From Protula sp. h YS-2021 (lineage: Eukaryota > Annelida > Polychaeta > Sabellida > Serpulidae), in assembly GCA_949752745.1 (NCBI GenBank), contig OX457026.1, forward strand, positions 33,000,911 to 33,064,910: a DNA stretch of 64,000 nucleotides, read 5' to 3'. This document shows positions 22,511-40,665 of this stretch, piece after piece. Below the pieces are notes generated by a model. The model did no database searches. It saw only the letters and a program-made list of their open reading frames with translations, and had not been told where the DNA came from. Position numbers and translations under genes: made by a program. Within the stretch, counting starts at the first letter, position 1; each line of letters opens with the position of its first letter.

Positions 22511-25479
22511 AATTAAATTCGAAAGCCTAGACTATAATAAAGATGAAGCTAAATACAGGACAAAATAATTCAGAAATAAATGATCCAGTGATAAAAGATG
22601 TCATTTGAAATAATTTAAAAAAGCAGATATCTATGCAACTGGTTTCAATGAAAAATTATGGTTCAATCAATCATAACTGGCCCAGTAATGAAAAAACTAC
22701 ACCAAAACTTAAATTACGCTGTTATGATTATGTTCGAATTCAAATGGCGGACACTTATGACATGTAAACATCATCCAGAGTATTACGCTATTAAACGAGC
22801 CATCCTTGAAAGCATGCAAGACAGGATTGCGATTCCAGGGATTACAAGGCCTTATTAATAAAACTGTGCAGTAGCATCATTTGGATATCATATGTTGTTC
22901 TAATTGATAAATTTAGAACTTTTGCTGAAAATCACTAACTTGTTTTTTGTGTATGTTACTCTGGTTACTAGATACTATGGAAGTCATTCTGAGATGGTAG
23001 TTATTTAAGTTTTCTCTTTCAAATCTAAAGCCAAAATTGACCATGCCATTGAAGCGGTTAAGCTGTATCTAAATTTGAAAATGCTTTTCATGTTATCGCG
23101 TTGAGAAGAAATTATATTCCAAATCGAAGCTGGCAACTGGTGATCATTTTGAATTTTACTACCATTTACTACCATTTTACTACCATTTTGATTTTGGATA
23201 ACGTATATGTAAACTTTAGAGAGATTCGAAAAGTGTTTATGGGTTCAATTATGGGTTCAATTAAATTGTGTGCCAAGAAGTGAAGCTGAAACCGAGGCTT
23301 CTTGAATCAAATGCATGCAACATACTCCCTTGACACTAAACTTGTGTTTCAAGAAGCGCTGCTAAAGAAGTAGAGGTTTAAACTGACAATTATTGTTTGC
23401 AACTTTTGGTTGAGGTGGAGAGTAGCTTTTCAAAATTGATTTCGTTTACGAATAAAGTCTTTGTGAAGAAGTGTTTGGAAAACATGCTCACCAGTTGAAA
23501 AAGAATTGTATGAAAAATGGTAGATGATGTGTATTTACTCAAAGTACCAAATCTCTCATCTTAAGTTTGACCAGTTTTAGTACCCTCCTCAAATAAGAAC
23601 ACAAGTGTTGGGAACTACCTGAGGAATATTCCATAAAACCTCAAAGCTAAGGTTAGACGTGTTTTGCTTGTGCTTAGTAGAAAACACCACCTTCACTATT
23701 TTGCCCATTGTTTCGTTTATTATAGCTTCTCATCAAATTGGGAACAATCATGGCAGAAGCAGTATTTTTTGGCCTGATCCAGGAGCCAGTAGCAAGAGGT
23801 TATTCGTTTTCGCAAAATTTTGGTTGACTTGATCGCTTTCTTCAATTTGGTATTTGAAAGCAATGAGATAATAAGTGTTGAAAGAGCAGCATTTTGTATA
23901 TATTAGGCCAAAGTTCCAACAGTTGACCTGTATTTGACTAATTTTGGCACATTCGCCAACTAAGAGCAAACGCGACAGACGACCACCTGAAAAACATTCC
24001 TGTCAAATTTGAAAGCACTCGGACAAGAACTACAAAAGGAGTATTTTTAAAAGAAAAATCATATTCACACCAGGAAAAATTGCGAAAATGGGTCAGAGTC
24101 AACAAAATAAGACCATTTAGGAAAAGATTATGTGATTACAAATATTTTTTTTAAGTAAGTGCAGAATTCAAAATTTCGAGCAATTAAAACAAGAAGCTTA
24201 TAATATCACTTCTATGGTAACAAAGAAGTTACACTAAATTGAAAAAATGTTTAGATTGATGAATATTTCAATGTGTTGCCGCCCTTTCCATCAGGTGGTG
24301 GAGAGTGCATTTTGACGTTTAAGTGGAAGGAAAGATATATTTTTGGAAGAAAAACCAGGATTTTCAGATCCTTTTGTTTGTGATGTCATGATATTTGTAG
24401 CATCAGATGAAATGCAACTATGGTACAATGACCGACCGTTATTCACCTCAACAACACAAATGCAATATTAGCCACTTACCTGTGGTGATGTTGCATGTGA
24501 AGTGTGACATTTTGAGCCCTTGTTCTAGCCGCTGGAAGATAAATCCAAACTCGGCATCCTTAAATACTCACAGGTCTCTGACTGGCATAGTAATTATCTC
24601 ACTGAAATTGTAATGTTCCCACAGCAAGAGAGCTGTTTCGTTCCATTTTCTAGCATCATGACTTCTGAAGTGAATATTCGTTTGAATATTTTAGAATGAA
24701 AAGCATTTCCTATTTGTTTCATGCAAACAATTTTTTAACATTGTGACTTATGTTTCTCTTTTCGTTATTGTAACAAATTTCACTCATTTTGCACTGTTTC
24801 CTAATTTACTGCGTTATTAAATTTTGAGGGTCCTTAACGCGTTTTGTTCAGTGTTCAAGATTGAGTTTCATTAGGTCGGAAACTTCAAAGAGAGGCATTT
24901 AAGTAGCGTTTTCCTGTGTATTGAAGCTGTGGTGAATGCTGGCATTGACTGTAATTTCATTCCAAACTTCTGTTTCTTTACAATGGAGTACTAATTTTCT
25001 ACTTCTTGGTGATATTTGTTGATTGTTAAAAAAACAGGAGACTGATTTCTTCTTTCTTGCCCCTGCTGCATATGCAAGCAGTTCTGGACAAGACAGTAGA
25101 AAAGATAAATCTTATTCACGCTGAACATTGAATCATCAATTTAAAAAAAGATAGTTTTAAAACGTTGTTGCTCAACATCTAACCTCTACAGCGTCAACCT
25201 CTATGACCTGCATAAAAGTCTTTTCTCCCCGAAAATATTGCTCATAAAACAGAGGAACTATATTTTAAATAAGCATACGCTCTGTGGTGATTGGAGATAG
25301 ATCCCTTCAGAGGTCAGCTATTTGATAACAACAACACGAACTCGTTTGTCTGAAACTGTTCCGCGGTGCCGAGAACTACTTTTCGGCCATATTGATTGTT
25401 GACAGAAAACCAAGGAAGTTTTACAGTTGACATCTCGTATTAGAAAAAGCTACACGCTGAAGACAGCAATAATAAAACC
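22511..25479. other. Intergenic, no gene recognised
   Basis: AT-rich sequence between the LINE and the PDE6D start codon. Short frames have no identifiable domain. A TTTACTACCATTTTACTACCA short repeat is at 23158-23186. The PDE6D promoter and 5' UTR should lie at the right end, but no core element is obvious. Confidence 0.45.
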
Positions 25480-31682
<6,203 letters not shown>

Positions 31683-33229
31683 AAGAATGGTCAGCAAAAC
31701 TGCATCGGTCCGCGTAGGCGCAGGAGTAACGGATTGAACTACATCACGGCCCATCTTGAGGTGATACTCAAGAGATAACTGTTTTGAAAGTGGTATTTTT
31801 TTTTTCGGAGAAGGGTGGCGCTTAAAAGGAAGTCTATTTGTTTTGTGTGAAATTTTCTGTTAAAGGTAACTAAACCACAGGAACTAACAGTGAAATCTCG
31901 TGTAAGAAATTCCGGCTAGTCAAATGTGGAACGCAAAAAAATGTCAAAAATAACCCCTCCAGTACCACCCCCAACCAACTTTCGCGTAACTCAAACGGAG
32001 TTGAAGTAACCACCAATCAAGGAAATTGTATCCATGTCTGATGTGGTTAGTGCTTTGGATCCTGAACACAGAGAACCTAAATTGTGATGGGCAAAAAAAA
32101 AAAAGGAAAAAAGAAAACCTTGGCTGAAGATATTAAGGCCTTAACATCGTTCTGTCATGGTGAAGCGATTCTGGCATTTCCTTATAGTTATTTCTTTATA
32201 TCGTTTTCAAAGAGAAAAAACTCGCCTAGTGTGTGATAAGTGGAGCTTAATTTATGCTGTAACTGCCAGTATATTTGGTTTTTATCATCATATATAAAAT
32301 GTAGTTTTGAAAGAAAGTCAGTTAAATTCTTATCTGAAAACCTGCCTACAAATTGCCCAAAAATGCCTGCAAATTTGAAACAATAATTGCGGTGGATTTG
32401 TTTTAAGGCCTCTACAATAAAACCCACAAATCGCCGTTGAAAGTCAGTAGTAGGTGCCCAGTTTGTGCTCGTCCAAAACGCATTGCTACATCTGATGATT
32501 TTTGGCAATACCGTCCACACATAGTATTATACAGTGGCATATTGTTGAAGTTCGTGATCCCTATCGCTGCCAAATAAAATATATTTGACATACCGCAATT
32601 AATTAGGAGTTGGAAGACATGACCTATATTTTAATGGGGAGATTTTTTGCGAGTTCTTTGGTGGTTGGGGTGGCAAGTTTTAGTGCTGTTACATTTTTTT
32701 TGCTATAGCCTTTCGCATTGTTATAGAGATTCCGTCCATAGCTTTAGTTTTAAAGCTCCCAAATGTAATGGCATGAGAAGTCGTTTAATTTTTAAAATAT
32801 AAGTCAAGTGAGAAAACGCATAAAGAATGTAGAATTAAGCTCAGAATAAACCTAAGTATCTAAAGGGTTTCTGAGCTTTGTTAGAGAGTTGCTGTTTTTA
32901 TGTAAAATTTCCAATATCTCGCGATAAAAAATCTGGATCAGCAAAAATGATTGTTCGGTTAAAACCGGCAAAATCAGATGATAATGATATTTGTCTGTAT
33001 TTAAGGAGAGTTTTGATTGGGCATAAGATTATTCCTGGGAATTCGAAATCGTTTCGAAGAAAAGTTGTTAAAGATGGAACACATGAGCAGTTTCTAGTGT
33101 TGAACGTTTCTGTGTAATTGGTCAATATTTCCATGTAATTCGCAAAGTGCCGCAAGTTCAAAAGGTGTAGAACTTACATTTGACGCTCGTTAAGGAAATG
33201 GTTGTTCTGACCATATCTAGTGAAGGAGC
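31683..33229. other. PDE6D 3' flank, no second gene recognised
   Basis: The PDE6D 3' UTR must start here; candidate AATAAA signals are sparse, one lying near 32572. A 110-codon minus-strand frame (32188-32520) and overlapping plus and minus frames at 32878-33161 are open, but resemble nothing I know and have no clear splice context. Confidence 0.4.
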
Positions 33230-33380
33230 CGGACGTCTTCGTTCTCTGAGGGGATTGTCTCTGTCTTGAACGCTGGGGCTGCTCTGACGTGAGTGCTGGG
33301 GTTATATCTGTTGTGAACGCTGGGGTTTTATCTGTCATGAACGCTGGGTTCTCTATGTCTTAAACGCTGCATGTCATTTA
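33230..33380. repeat. Short tandem repeat of GAACGCTGGGGTT units
   Basis: Four degenerate copies of a unit around GAACGCTGGGGYT with CTGTCTT/CTGTCAT spacers, ending AAACGCTGCATG. The period is roughly 30-33 bases. Confidence 0.7.
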
Positions 33381-33649
33381 TGTGCTCAACTCAACAACTG
33401 CGCAGGTTCTAACATTTCGCCAGGTGAAGCGTTGCTTGTGATTTCAGTGTGTCGAAATAACACCCATCTGTTGTAAGTTTGTCATGAACTAATTTTTCCT
33501 GTTGTATGGGGATGTATAAACCTCACAAGATTATGAGGGTACTCTTAAAAACGGTTGATTTGCACAGCCCATTTTGCTACAAAAAGTTTTGTGTTTGTCC
33601 GTTTTTATGCCATTTTCCGGTAGATTTTAAACGTGAAACAACTGCATAG

Positions 33650-34275
33650 GTTTGACAGCTAACCGATTTGAGCGGTTAACCGTTAACCGACTAACGGTTA
33701 TACGACATCATAATGAAGATGTGAAATTAAAGTCACTTGCTTAGATGACATATTTATTGCTTGAATTGAAATTAACTGCACTTCCATTCACGAATCACAA
33801 TAAAATCACAAGAATATGTCCACAGTATAATCCCTGACTAGACCAAACTGTCAACATATCTCCGGTTCAACCCGCTTACACAAGTTAACCGTTACCTTAA
33901 ATGCCTCGTTTCTGGACGCAGTACGGTCATTTTTAATCCTTAATGTCTGGGGAAAGCGGCCCATTAAAGGGGCTGGGGCGAGGGGGTGAAGAGCAAAGGG
34001 TAGACAATATCAAAAACAAACACTGATAGGACCAAGCTCAATTGTTATGTGTTTAATTTGAGCGTTTCGTTGCACTGGTGAATTCGGTACGCAGCGTTAT
34101 GCGATTGACGATATTTACCCCAATTTACCTGGGAAAATGTGTGCGACTAACCGGTTTATGCGTTAAAGCGGCGTGCAATTATCCGGTAAATTTTCTTATA
34201 TTATTAATGGAAATGGTTTGGGATATCGCAATTCTATGCGATTAACCGGATTATGCCTTTATCCGGTACCCGATT
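33650..34275. repeat. Region rich in CGGTTAACCG-type words
   Basis: Self-complementary TTAACCGTTAACCG and related words occur at 33659-33706 and 33883-33895. A degenerate duplication at 34142-34190 and 34236-34275 has GCGAYTAACCGG.TTATGC followed by ATCCGGTA. It looks like one or two small palindromic elements with unclear ends. Confidence 0.5.
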
Positions 34276-35929
34276 AAGTGATTTCGTGTGTATATTTTAT
34301 TAAAACGTTTGTTGCGATACTAGACCAGGGATTTTACTTGGGCACCGATACTTTTACATCAACAAGAGATCTTTCAATAGCTATTGTTCACATGCATAAC
34401 AGAGAAATGTTAACACGTCTGTGTGACGTATACTCACCCGAGCACGTGATTGTTAGTGAACTCATTTTGGATGAGATGTTGAATTACTGTGTGCCAGATA
34501 TTGCTCAGAAACTAAAATAATAAAAAAATGTTAAAAAAAAATGAATAAGAAGAAAGCGTAGAAAAATCAAAGAACGTGCCTTGTATTATCCGCACTGGTT
34601 CACCTTTTTTGCAGATGAGATGACGTCAATCAAAATAATTTATTTCTCGGAATTCCATCGCCGAAGTGTTCTGTAGGAGAAAGTGCATAATTAATAGGCA
34701 TCTCTCTGTCTTTAATTATAGAGCTATCTTTATGCCCCAACCAGATTGGGTCAAAAGGTGCATTCTATTTTTAACTTGGCCGTCTGGCTGCCCGTCCGTC
34801 GCGCTTTCCGTTTTGCCAAAACATGGCATACCTTTTAGTTTTAAATGTGTCATATGTGTCTGGTGAACAGGGTTCAAGCGTGAACGAATTTGCGCGATGT
34901 GCGCGGATGAATCAGTCAGGCAGACTGATCTGTCTTTGGCGGGTCATTCAGGATTACCAGCGAATTTTTTGTCACTTTTATCACTGGTATGCATTTGTAA
35001 GCACGATTTTGTGAACATTTTTTTTTTTTTGGCGAAACTCGGGGTATTATATGAATGACCCCGAATTAATTATATTTGACATTGAGAGGTCACTGCTAGA
35101 CTTTGAACTTCAAATTTACTTCATGCTGTTATTACTGTTAACATCTCCTGGCGTAGATATCGCATTCAACTAACCACCCCAGTGCTGGATCTCACAAATA
35201 TAGCACTTGGGCGAAAATATGAATGAAGTGTATATCCCTGTAGTGTGTTTAGTGCCTGATTGGAGAAAATACAGGTCAGTATTTAATGCTTGAATTCTTT
35301 TTTTTTCAATACTAAGCCCTTTTTGTGATTATAGTAACTTTTCGCACAGATAAGGATATTTAGTCAATTTATCTGATAAAGGTCTGATATTTGAAGAAAG
35401 GCTGCTGCGTGTGTTGCGTGACATTTCTATTTGCACTATTTGTGATGGTTACTGTAGTAAAATTAACCGTTTATATATTTATCTGAGGAGAATATTTTGT
35501 CAAGAAATAAATCTGTATGTTTCACAATTTTGTTTATTTTTCTTTCGTGCCACATTTCTTAGCCCCTCATCAAAACTGACCGAAAGTTGTTGTATATTCA
35601 GCCAGTAGTGGCGAAATCTACCTATTGAAATGCTAGGAGTCAAACGCCGTTATTAGATCTCCTTATAGCCCAACCCCATCCCCCCCCCCCCCCCAAACCA
35701 CCAAGCCTCCTGACTTGAACAACGTTACGGTATCTCGGATCCTTTTACTGGCATCACTACTTAATACCACATTACTCGATATATCACCTGCTTTGTGAAA
35801 AGGTATTATTTTCGAAGTAATTGTGCTAGTCTCCCCTTTCCATTATACGTCCAAATATTCTGAATAAAAAAAAAAACAAAAAACGAAAAAAATCCTAGAT
35901 TGCACATTCCCCGCTGCGCTCATCTACAT
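34276..35929. other. No gene recognised
   Basis: An 80-codon frame at 34278-34520 and shorter ones are open without recognisable motifs. A GTCCGTCGCG word near 34794 resembles the GTCCG boxes elsewhere. A run of 16 C residues is at 35679-35694. Confidence 0.4.
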
Positions 35930-36680
35930 TACATATATTTTCTCCCCTTAAGGTATAGTGAACAACAAAGTCCAAATTGTGAAAAATCGCCCAAATTACA
36001 TTATTTTTTTTTTTTAAATCGAAAAATAACACGAAGCACGACTACATTGTATATACTTCCTACCTGTAGGGTTTTGTTGGTGTACAGCCTGGACAAACTT
36101 GTCTGATAAACAACAAAGTCTAAATTGTGAACAATCGCCAAAATTACATTTTTTTAAAGAAATCGAAAAATAACCTAACATTGCACAACTACACTTTATA
36201 CACTTTCTATCTGTAGGGTTTTATTGGTCTACGATGAATTATAACAAAGATACAGCCTGGACAAACTTGTTTGAAAAACAACAGTCTAAATTGTGAAAAA
36301 TCGCCAAAATCACTGGACAAACTTGATCTGGAAAACAGAAAAGTCCAAATTTTAAAAAAATCGGGAAAACTACATTATATATTCTTTCATTCCCCGAGGT
36401 ATGGTATGCCTGCGATAAATGGTTACGGAGATACGGTCTGGACAAGCTACCCTAAGTCCAAACATTTCAAAAAGTCCACAACTTTGACATTTTTCGATGA
36501 AATCAAAAATTAACCTGACATTGCAAAACTACATTATATATTCTTTCATTCCCCAGGGTATGGTATGCCAGCGATCAACGGTAAAGGACATGGCCTGGAC
36601 AAAAGTGATAACGGACGGACGGACATGAGGCGTTTCTATATCCCCCACCTCCGCTAGGACGGCGGGGGATAAAAATCTGA
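35930..36680. repeat. Degenerate tandem array ending in a GTCCG box and GC hairpin
   Basis: Units of about 170 bases contain AAAGTCYAAATTGTGAA, AATCGAAAAATAAC and GCCTGGACAAACTTG. Copies begin near 35965, 36115 and 36283, and decayed ones follow. The right end has ACGGACGGACGGACATG at 36610-36626, then a CCCCCACC..GGCGGGGG hairpin. Layout matches the array at 29582 in the opposite orientation. Confidence 0.7.
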
Positions 36681-37665
36681 ATTTTTCCGACTGCTTTTGT
36701 TTTAAAATAACGTGCCCTGTGTAGATGATGGTGTAATAAACTTTGGTTTTTAGATTTGATAATGAAAAAAACCCCAGAAAAATGAGGAAAGTTTAGTGCA
36801 AACAAATCATCGCGAAATAGTGCACACTGCAGTTTCCTAGTGTTTCTGGAAATAAGGGTTTGTGTACTAAAACAAGTTCCTAAACTTTTTTAGCCTTTGT
36901 ATGTTTTTTAACAGGTTGGGCTTGTCAAGTGCGATTGAAAGGGGTTACCCGTCGTCCGTATGCGTGTATGTATGTGCGTTAATCAAACTTTCAATACTTC
37001 AGCTACTTCAAGATTTGTTCGAATTTTTCTGATATTACAACCGAATGTTTCACTAATAGTCATCTTTTGTCTTGATGATGCCACAAAAATTAACACAATG
37101 GTGTATTTTTAAAGATTTTTAATTTTATTTTAAAAAAAACCTTTCTGCACCAGGTTTTTTGTCGGATGGCCTTTGATTTTGGTCTGAACGCCTCTTAAAC
37201 TATTCGCTACTAGACCAGGATTCTTGTGGTGATCTGTCAAAAACTGGCAGAATGGCAGAACTTGTGACAATTTTAGACTTTGATTCTGGGAGATTTCCAC
37301 ATTGATTTTCAAAACGCTAAGACTGCAAAAGTTTTTTACCTGACACTTTCAAATTTGACTGGGACATTCTCTGTGAAATTTAATCTAAGGCCAGCAGTGT
37401 ATTTGGGGATCTCCCAGAAATTGGCGATTTCGAAAACTGCTAGAGACACTCATTTGCTGACTATCTGTCGCACACGTTTTAATATAAAATGTAAAATTTG
37501 TAAATTGTTCAGTCTGGTCAATTGACGTCTGGTTAAAATAAGAGAAAGAAGATTTTTCCCAGAGATTCTTAAAGATGCAGTGTTTTGGGCCTAATTTGCA
37601 AACTGCCGACAGTACAACTGCTATGCATTTTGATTTAAATTAATGTCGCCAAACGGGCTAATTTT

Positions 37666-39410
37666 ATGGAATGCCGTTTTAACATTTAATGCTTATTTCT
37701 TATATAAAAATATAATTCAAGATATTAATAAATCAATGTTGATCTCAATAATTTATATTTTACTATCAATAATTGAATTTTAGATGGCAAAAATTTATTT
37801 TTGAGATCAAAAAATCAATTTTACAAACTAAAAAAATCATAAGGGAGACAGGCATTAACATAAAATATAACGAATCGTCAATTAAGTTTTGGAGATGAAA
37901 ACTTGAATTATTGAGATCAATAATAGCAACACAATTTTTGATCTCAAGAATTGCTTCTTTTTGGTGCAGTAAAAATTTAAAGGAAGATTCGTACTATGGA
38001 ATGCCATATTCACATTTACTACGGAATTATTGATATTAAGAATTAATTTTTGATCTCAAAAATTGATTTTTTGATGGCAAGAATTAATTTTTGCTATCTG
38101 TAATTGTATTTTTAATATCTCTAAATGTATTCTTGACCTCAAAAAATAATTTTTGATATCAATAAATATTTAGAGATATCAAGAAATATTTATTGATATC
38201 AAAAATGATTTAATGACATCGAAAATTGATTTTTTTGAGATCAAAAATTAATTTCTTGATAACAAAAATGAAATATTTGAGAGCAAAATATCAGTTTTGA
38301 GCTCAGTAATTCATTTTCCTTTTATTGCTTTTATTGATATCAAGAATTTATTTCAGATATCATTATTTCAAAAGGAGACTTTTTAATTTGTATTTTGAAA
38401 TCTGCAAATGCCTTTTTTATCTCAAAAATTGATTTTTGATATCAAAATATCAGTCTAATTTTTAAAATAAAAATTCAGAAATTCAGAAGTCTGTAAATTA
38501 AAAATGACTGGTCCTTGTATACAGAATCGTTCTTTAAATTTTTTGCTGTATAGAAAAGAAGCAATTCTTGAGATCAAAAATTGTGTTGTTATTATTGATC
38601 TCAATAATTCAAGTTTTCATCTCCAAAATTTAATTGACGATTCGTTATATTTTATATAAATATGTATCTTCCTTAAGATTTTTTAAGTTTGTAAATTTTA
38701 TTTTTTGATCTCAAAAATAAATTTTTGCCATCTAAAATTAATTATTGATAGCAAAATATAAATTGTTGAGATCTATATTGATTTCTTGATATCTTTAATT
38801 ATATTTTGATATAAAAAATAAGCATTAAATGTTAAAACGGCATTCCATAAGATTCTGTATACAAGAACCAGCCATTATTTGTTTACAGACGTGTGTTTCT
38901 GATTTTTTATTTTAAAAAATAGACTAATATTTTGATATCAAAAATCCATTTTTAAGATCAAAAAATCATTTGCAGATTTCAAAATACAAATTAAAAAAGT
39001 ATCATTCTGAAATATTGATATCTGAAATAAATTCTTGATACTAATAAAAAGAAAATGAATTATTGAGCTCAAAATTGATATTTTGCTCTCAAATATTTCA
39101 TTTTTGCTATCAAGAATTTAATTTTTGATCTCAAAAAATCAATTTTAGAATCAATAAATCAATTTTGATATCAATAAATATTTCTTGATATCTCTAAATA
39201 TTTACTGATATCAAAATTGTTTTGAGATCAAGAATACATTTAGAGAAATCAAAAATACAATTACAGATAGCAAAAATTAATTCTTGATATCAAGATATGG
39301 ATTTTTTGAGATCAAAAATTAATTCTTGATATCAAAAAATCAATTTTTGAGATCAAAAGTTAATTCCTGATATCAGTAATTCTCTAACAAATGTGAAAAT
39401 GGCATTCCAT
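37666..39410. mobile_element. Foldback element with a second copy nested inside it
   Basis: The outer ends are ATGGAATGCC (37666) and GGCATTCCAT (39401-39410). A complete second copy in opposite orientation (37996-38848) sits inside, with the word AAGATTC on both sides of it (37984 and 38849). The body is made of words such as TTTTTGATATCAA, TTTTTGATCTCAA and AATTGAT in both orientations. The outer flanks CTAATTTT and ATAATCTG may be a worn 8-bp target duplication. No coding sequence. A third copy is at 58462-59345. Confidence 0.85.
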
Positions 39411-39844
39411 ATAATCTGCCTAAATTCCAGAAAAAAACTGGAATCAGAAACTGTAACACACAGCGGCTGTAATTTAAAGTAAAATTTAAGTTAATTTGGT
39501 CACGGGTGAAGAAAATTATTCTAATAGTAATACTAGCAAATTTTTTTATTCATTACCAAACTTTGTCTTTACCAAAAATAACATGGTGCCGGTTTTACTT
39601 TGATTGGATTTTGGTGTTATTACAGGAGTCCCTGGGCAATTCGTCCTCGGTTAATTCGTACCCTAGGTTAATTCGTGCCATTTTCGCCGGTCACGAATTT
39701 GGAACCTATTGACGCCTGTGGTGAAGTACAAATTAATGAGGGTTTGGTTAAATCGTCCCAAATTTTGGACCCCAATTTTTTTTATTTTGGGCCTATTTTG
39801 ATACAAAAAATCAACAGCAATACGCCTTAAAATTTGTGTCATTT

Positions 39845-40665
39845 TAGCCCTCAGCCATAAAATGGCAAAGGGCTATTTCTATGGCCGTATCCGTCCGTCT
39901 GTCGGTCCGTTATAATTTGGCTTGTGAACACTCCCCAGCCTACAATTCTTCCGCAGTTGCTAAGATATTTGAGACGTAGCTAGTATATGGACTAATAAAG
40001 ATCGGTATTGTATATGAACCATGTTCGTCCAAGGACAGTGGCTCAGCAGAGTGTTCACAAGCCAAATGGTAACGGATGGACGGACAGACTGACGGACACG
40101 AAAAGTCAGCCATAAAATGGCAAAGGGCTATTTCTATGGCCATGTCCGTCCGTCTGTCCGTTGGTTAACATTTAGTTTTTGAATACTATCTGGAATGCAA
40201 TTCTTTTGCAATTGCTAAGATATTTGAGATATAGCTAGTATATGGAACTAATATAGAGCAATATTCCCCAAAGACAGTGGCTCAGCTTGACTTTGAAATT
40301 TTTTTTATTTCTACCATTATCAAGTGTCGTTAACATTTGGCTTGTGAACACACCTTGATACTCTTGAAAGGCCTTTATTACCACTCCTTGCTGCCAAGAA
40401 AGGCCTTTGTGAACAGTCCTATATACTCAAGAAAGGCCGTTAACTATGAATACTCTTTGATGCTTGTGAAATAACTGAATGAAAACTATCCATTGTTCAA
40501 AGCTGCATTTATTAACTATATTTCTGCTCAACTGTGAGGACTGCTTTCTAAAGGCAACTATCAATTCGTTAATTTCCGAAAACCTACTTTGGTTAATAGC
40601 ACAAATACTACATAAGCCATATCCGTCCATTGACAGTGGCGCAGTTGGACTTTGAAAAGGACAGT
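39845..40665. repeat. GTCCG-box repeat array
   Basis: CAGCCATAAAATGGCAAAGG, then GGCTATTTCTATGGCC, then TCCGTCCGTCTGTC occur at 39851-39906 and again at 40109-40161. Units between contain TTGCTAAGATATTTGAGA, TAGCTAGTATATGGA and AGGACAGTGGCTCAGC, with degenerate copies to about 40650. An inverted GGACGGACAGACTGACGGAC word is at 40078. Related in layout to the arrays at 29582 and 35930. Confidence 0.75.
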
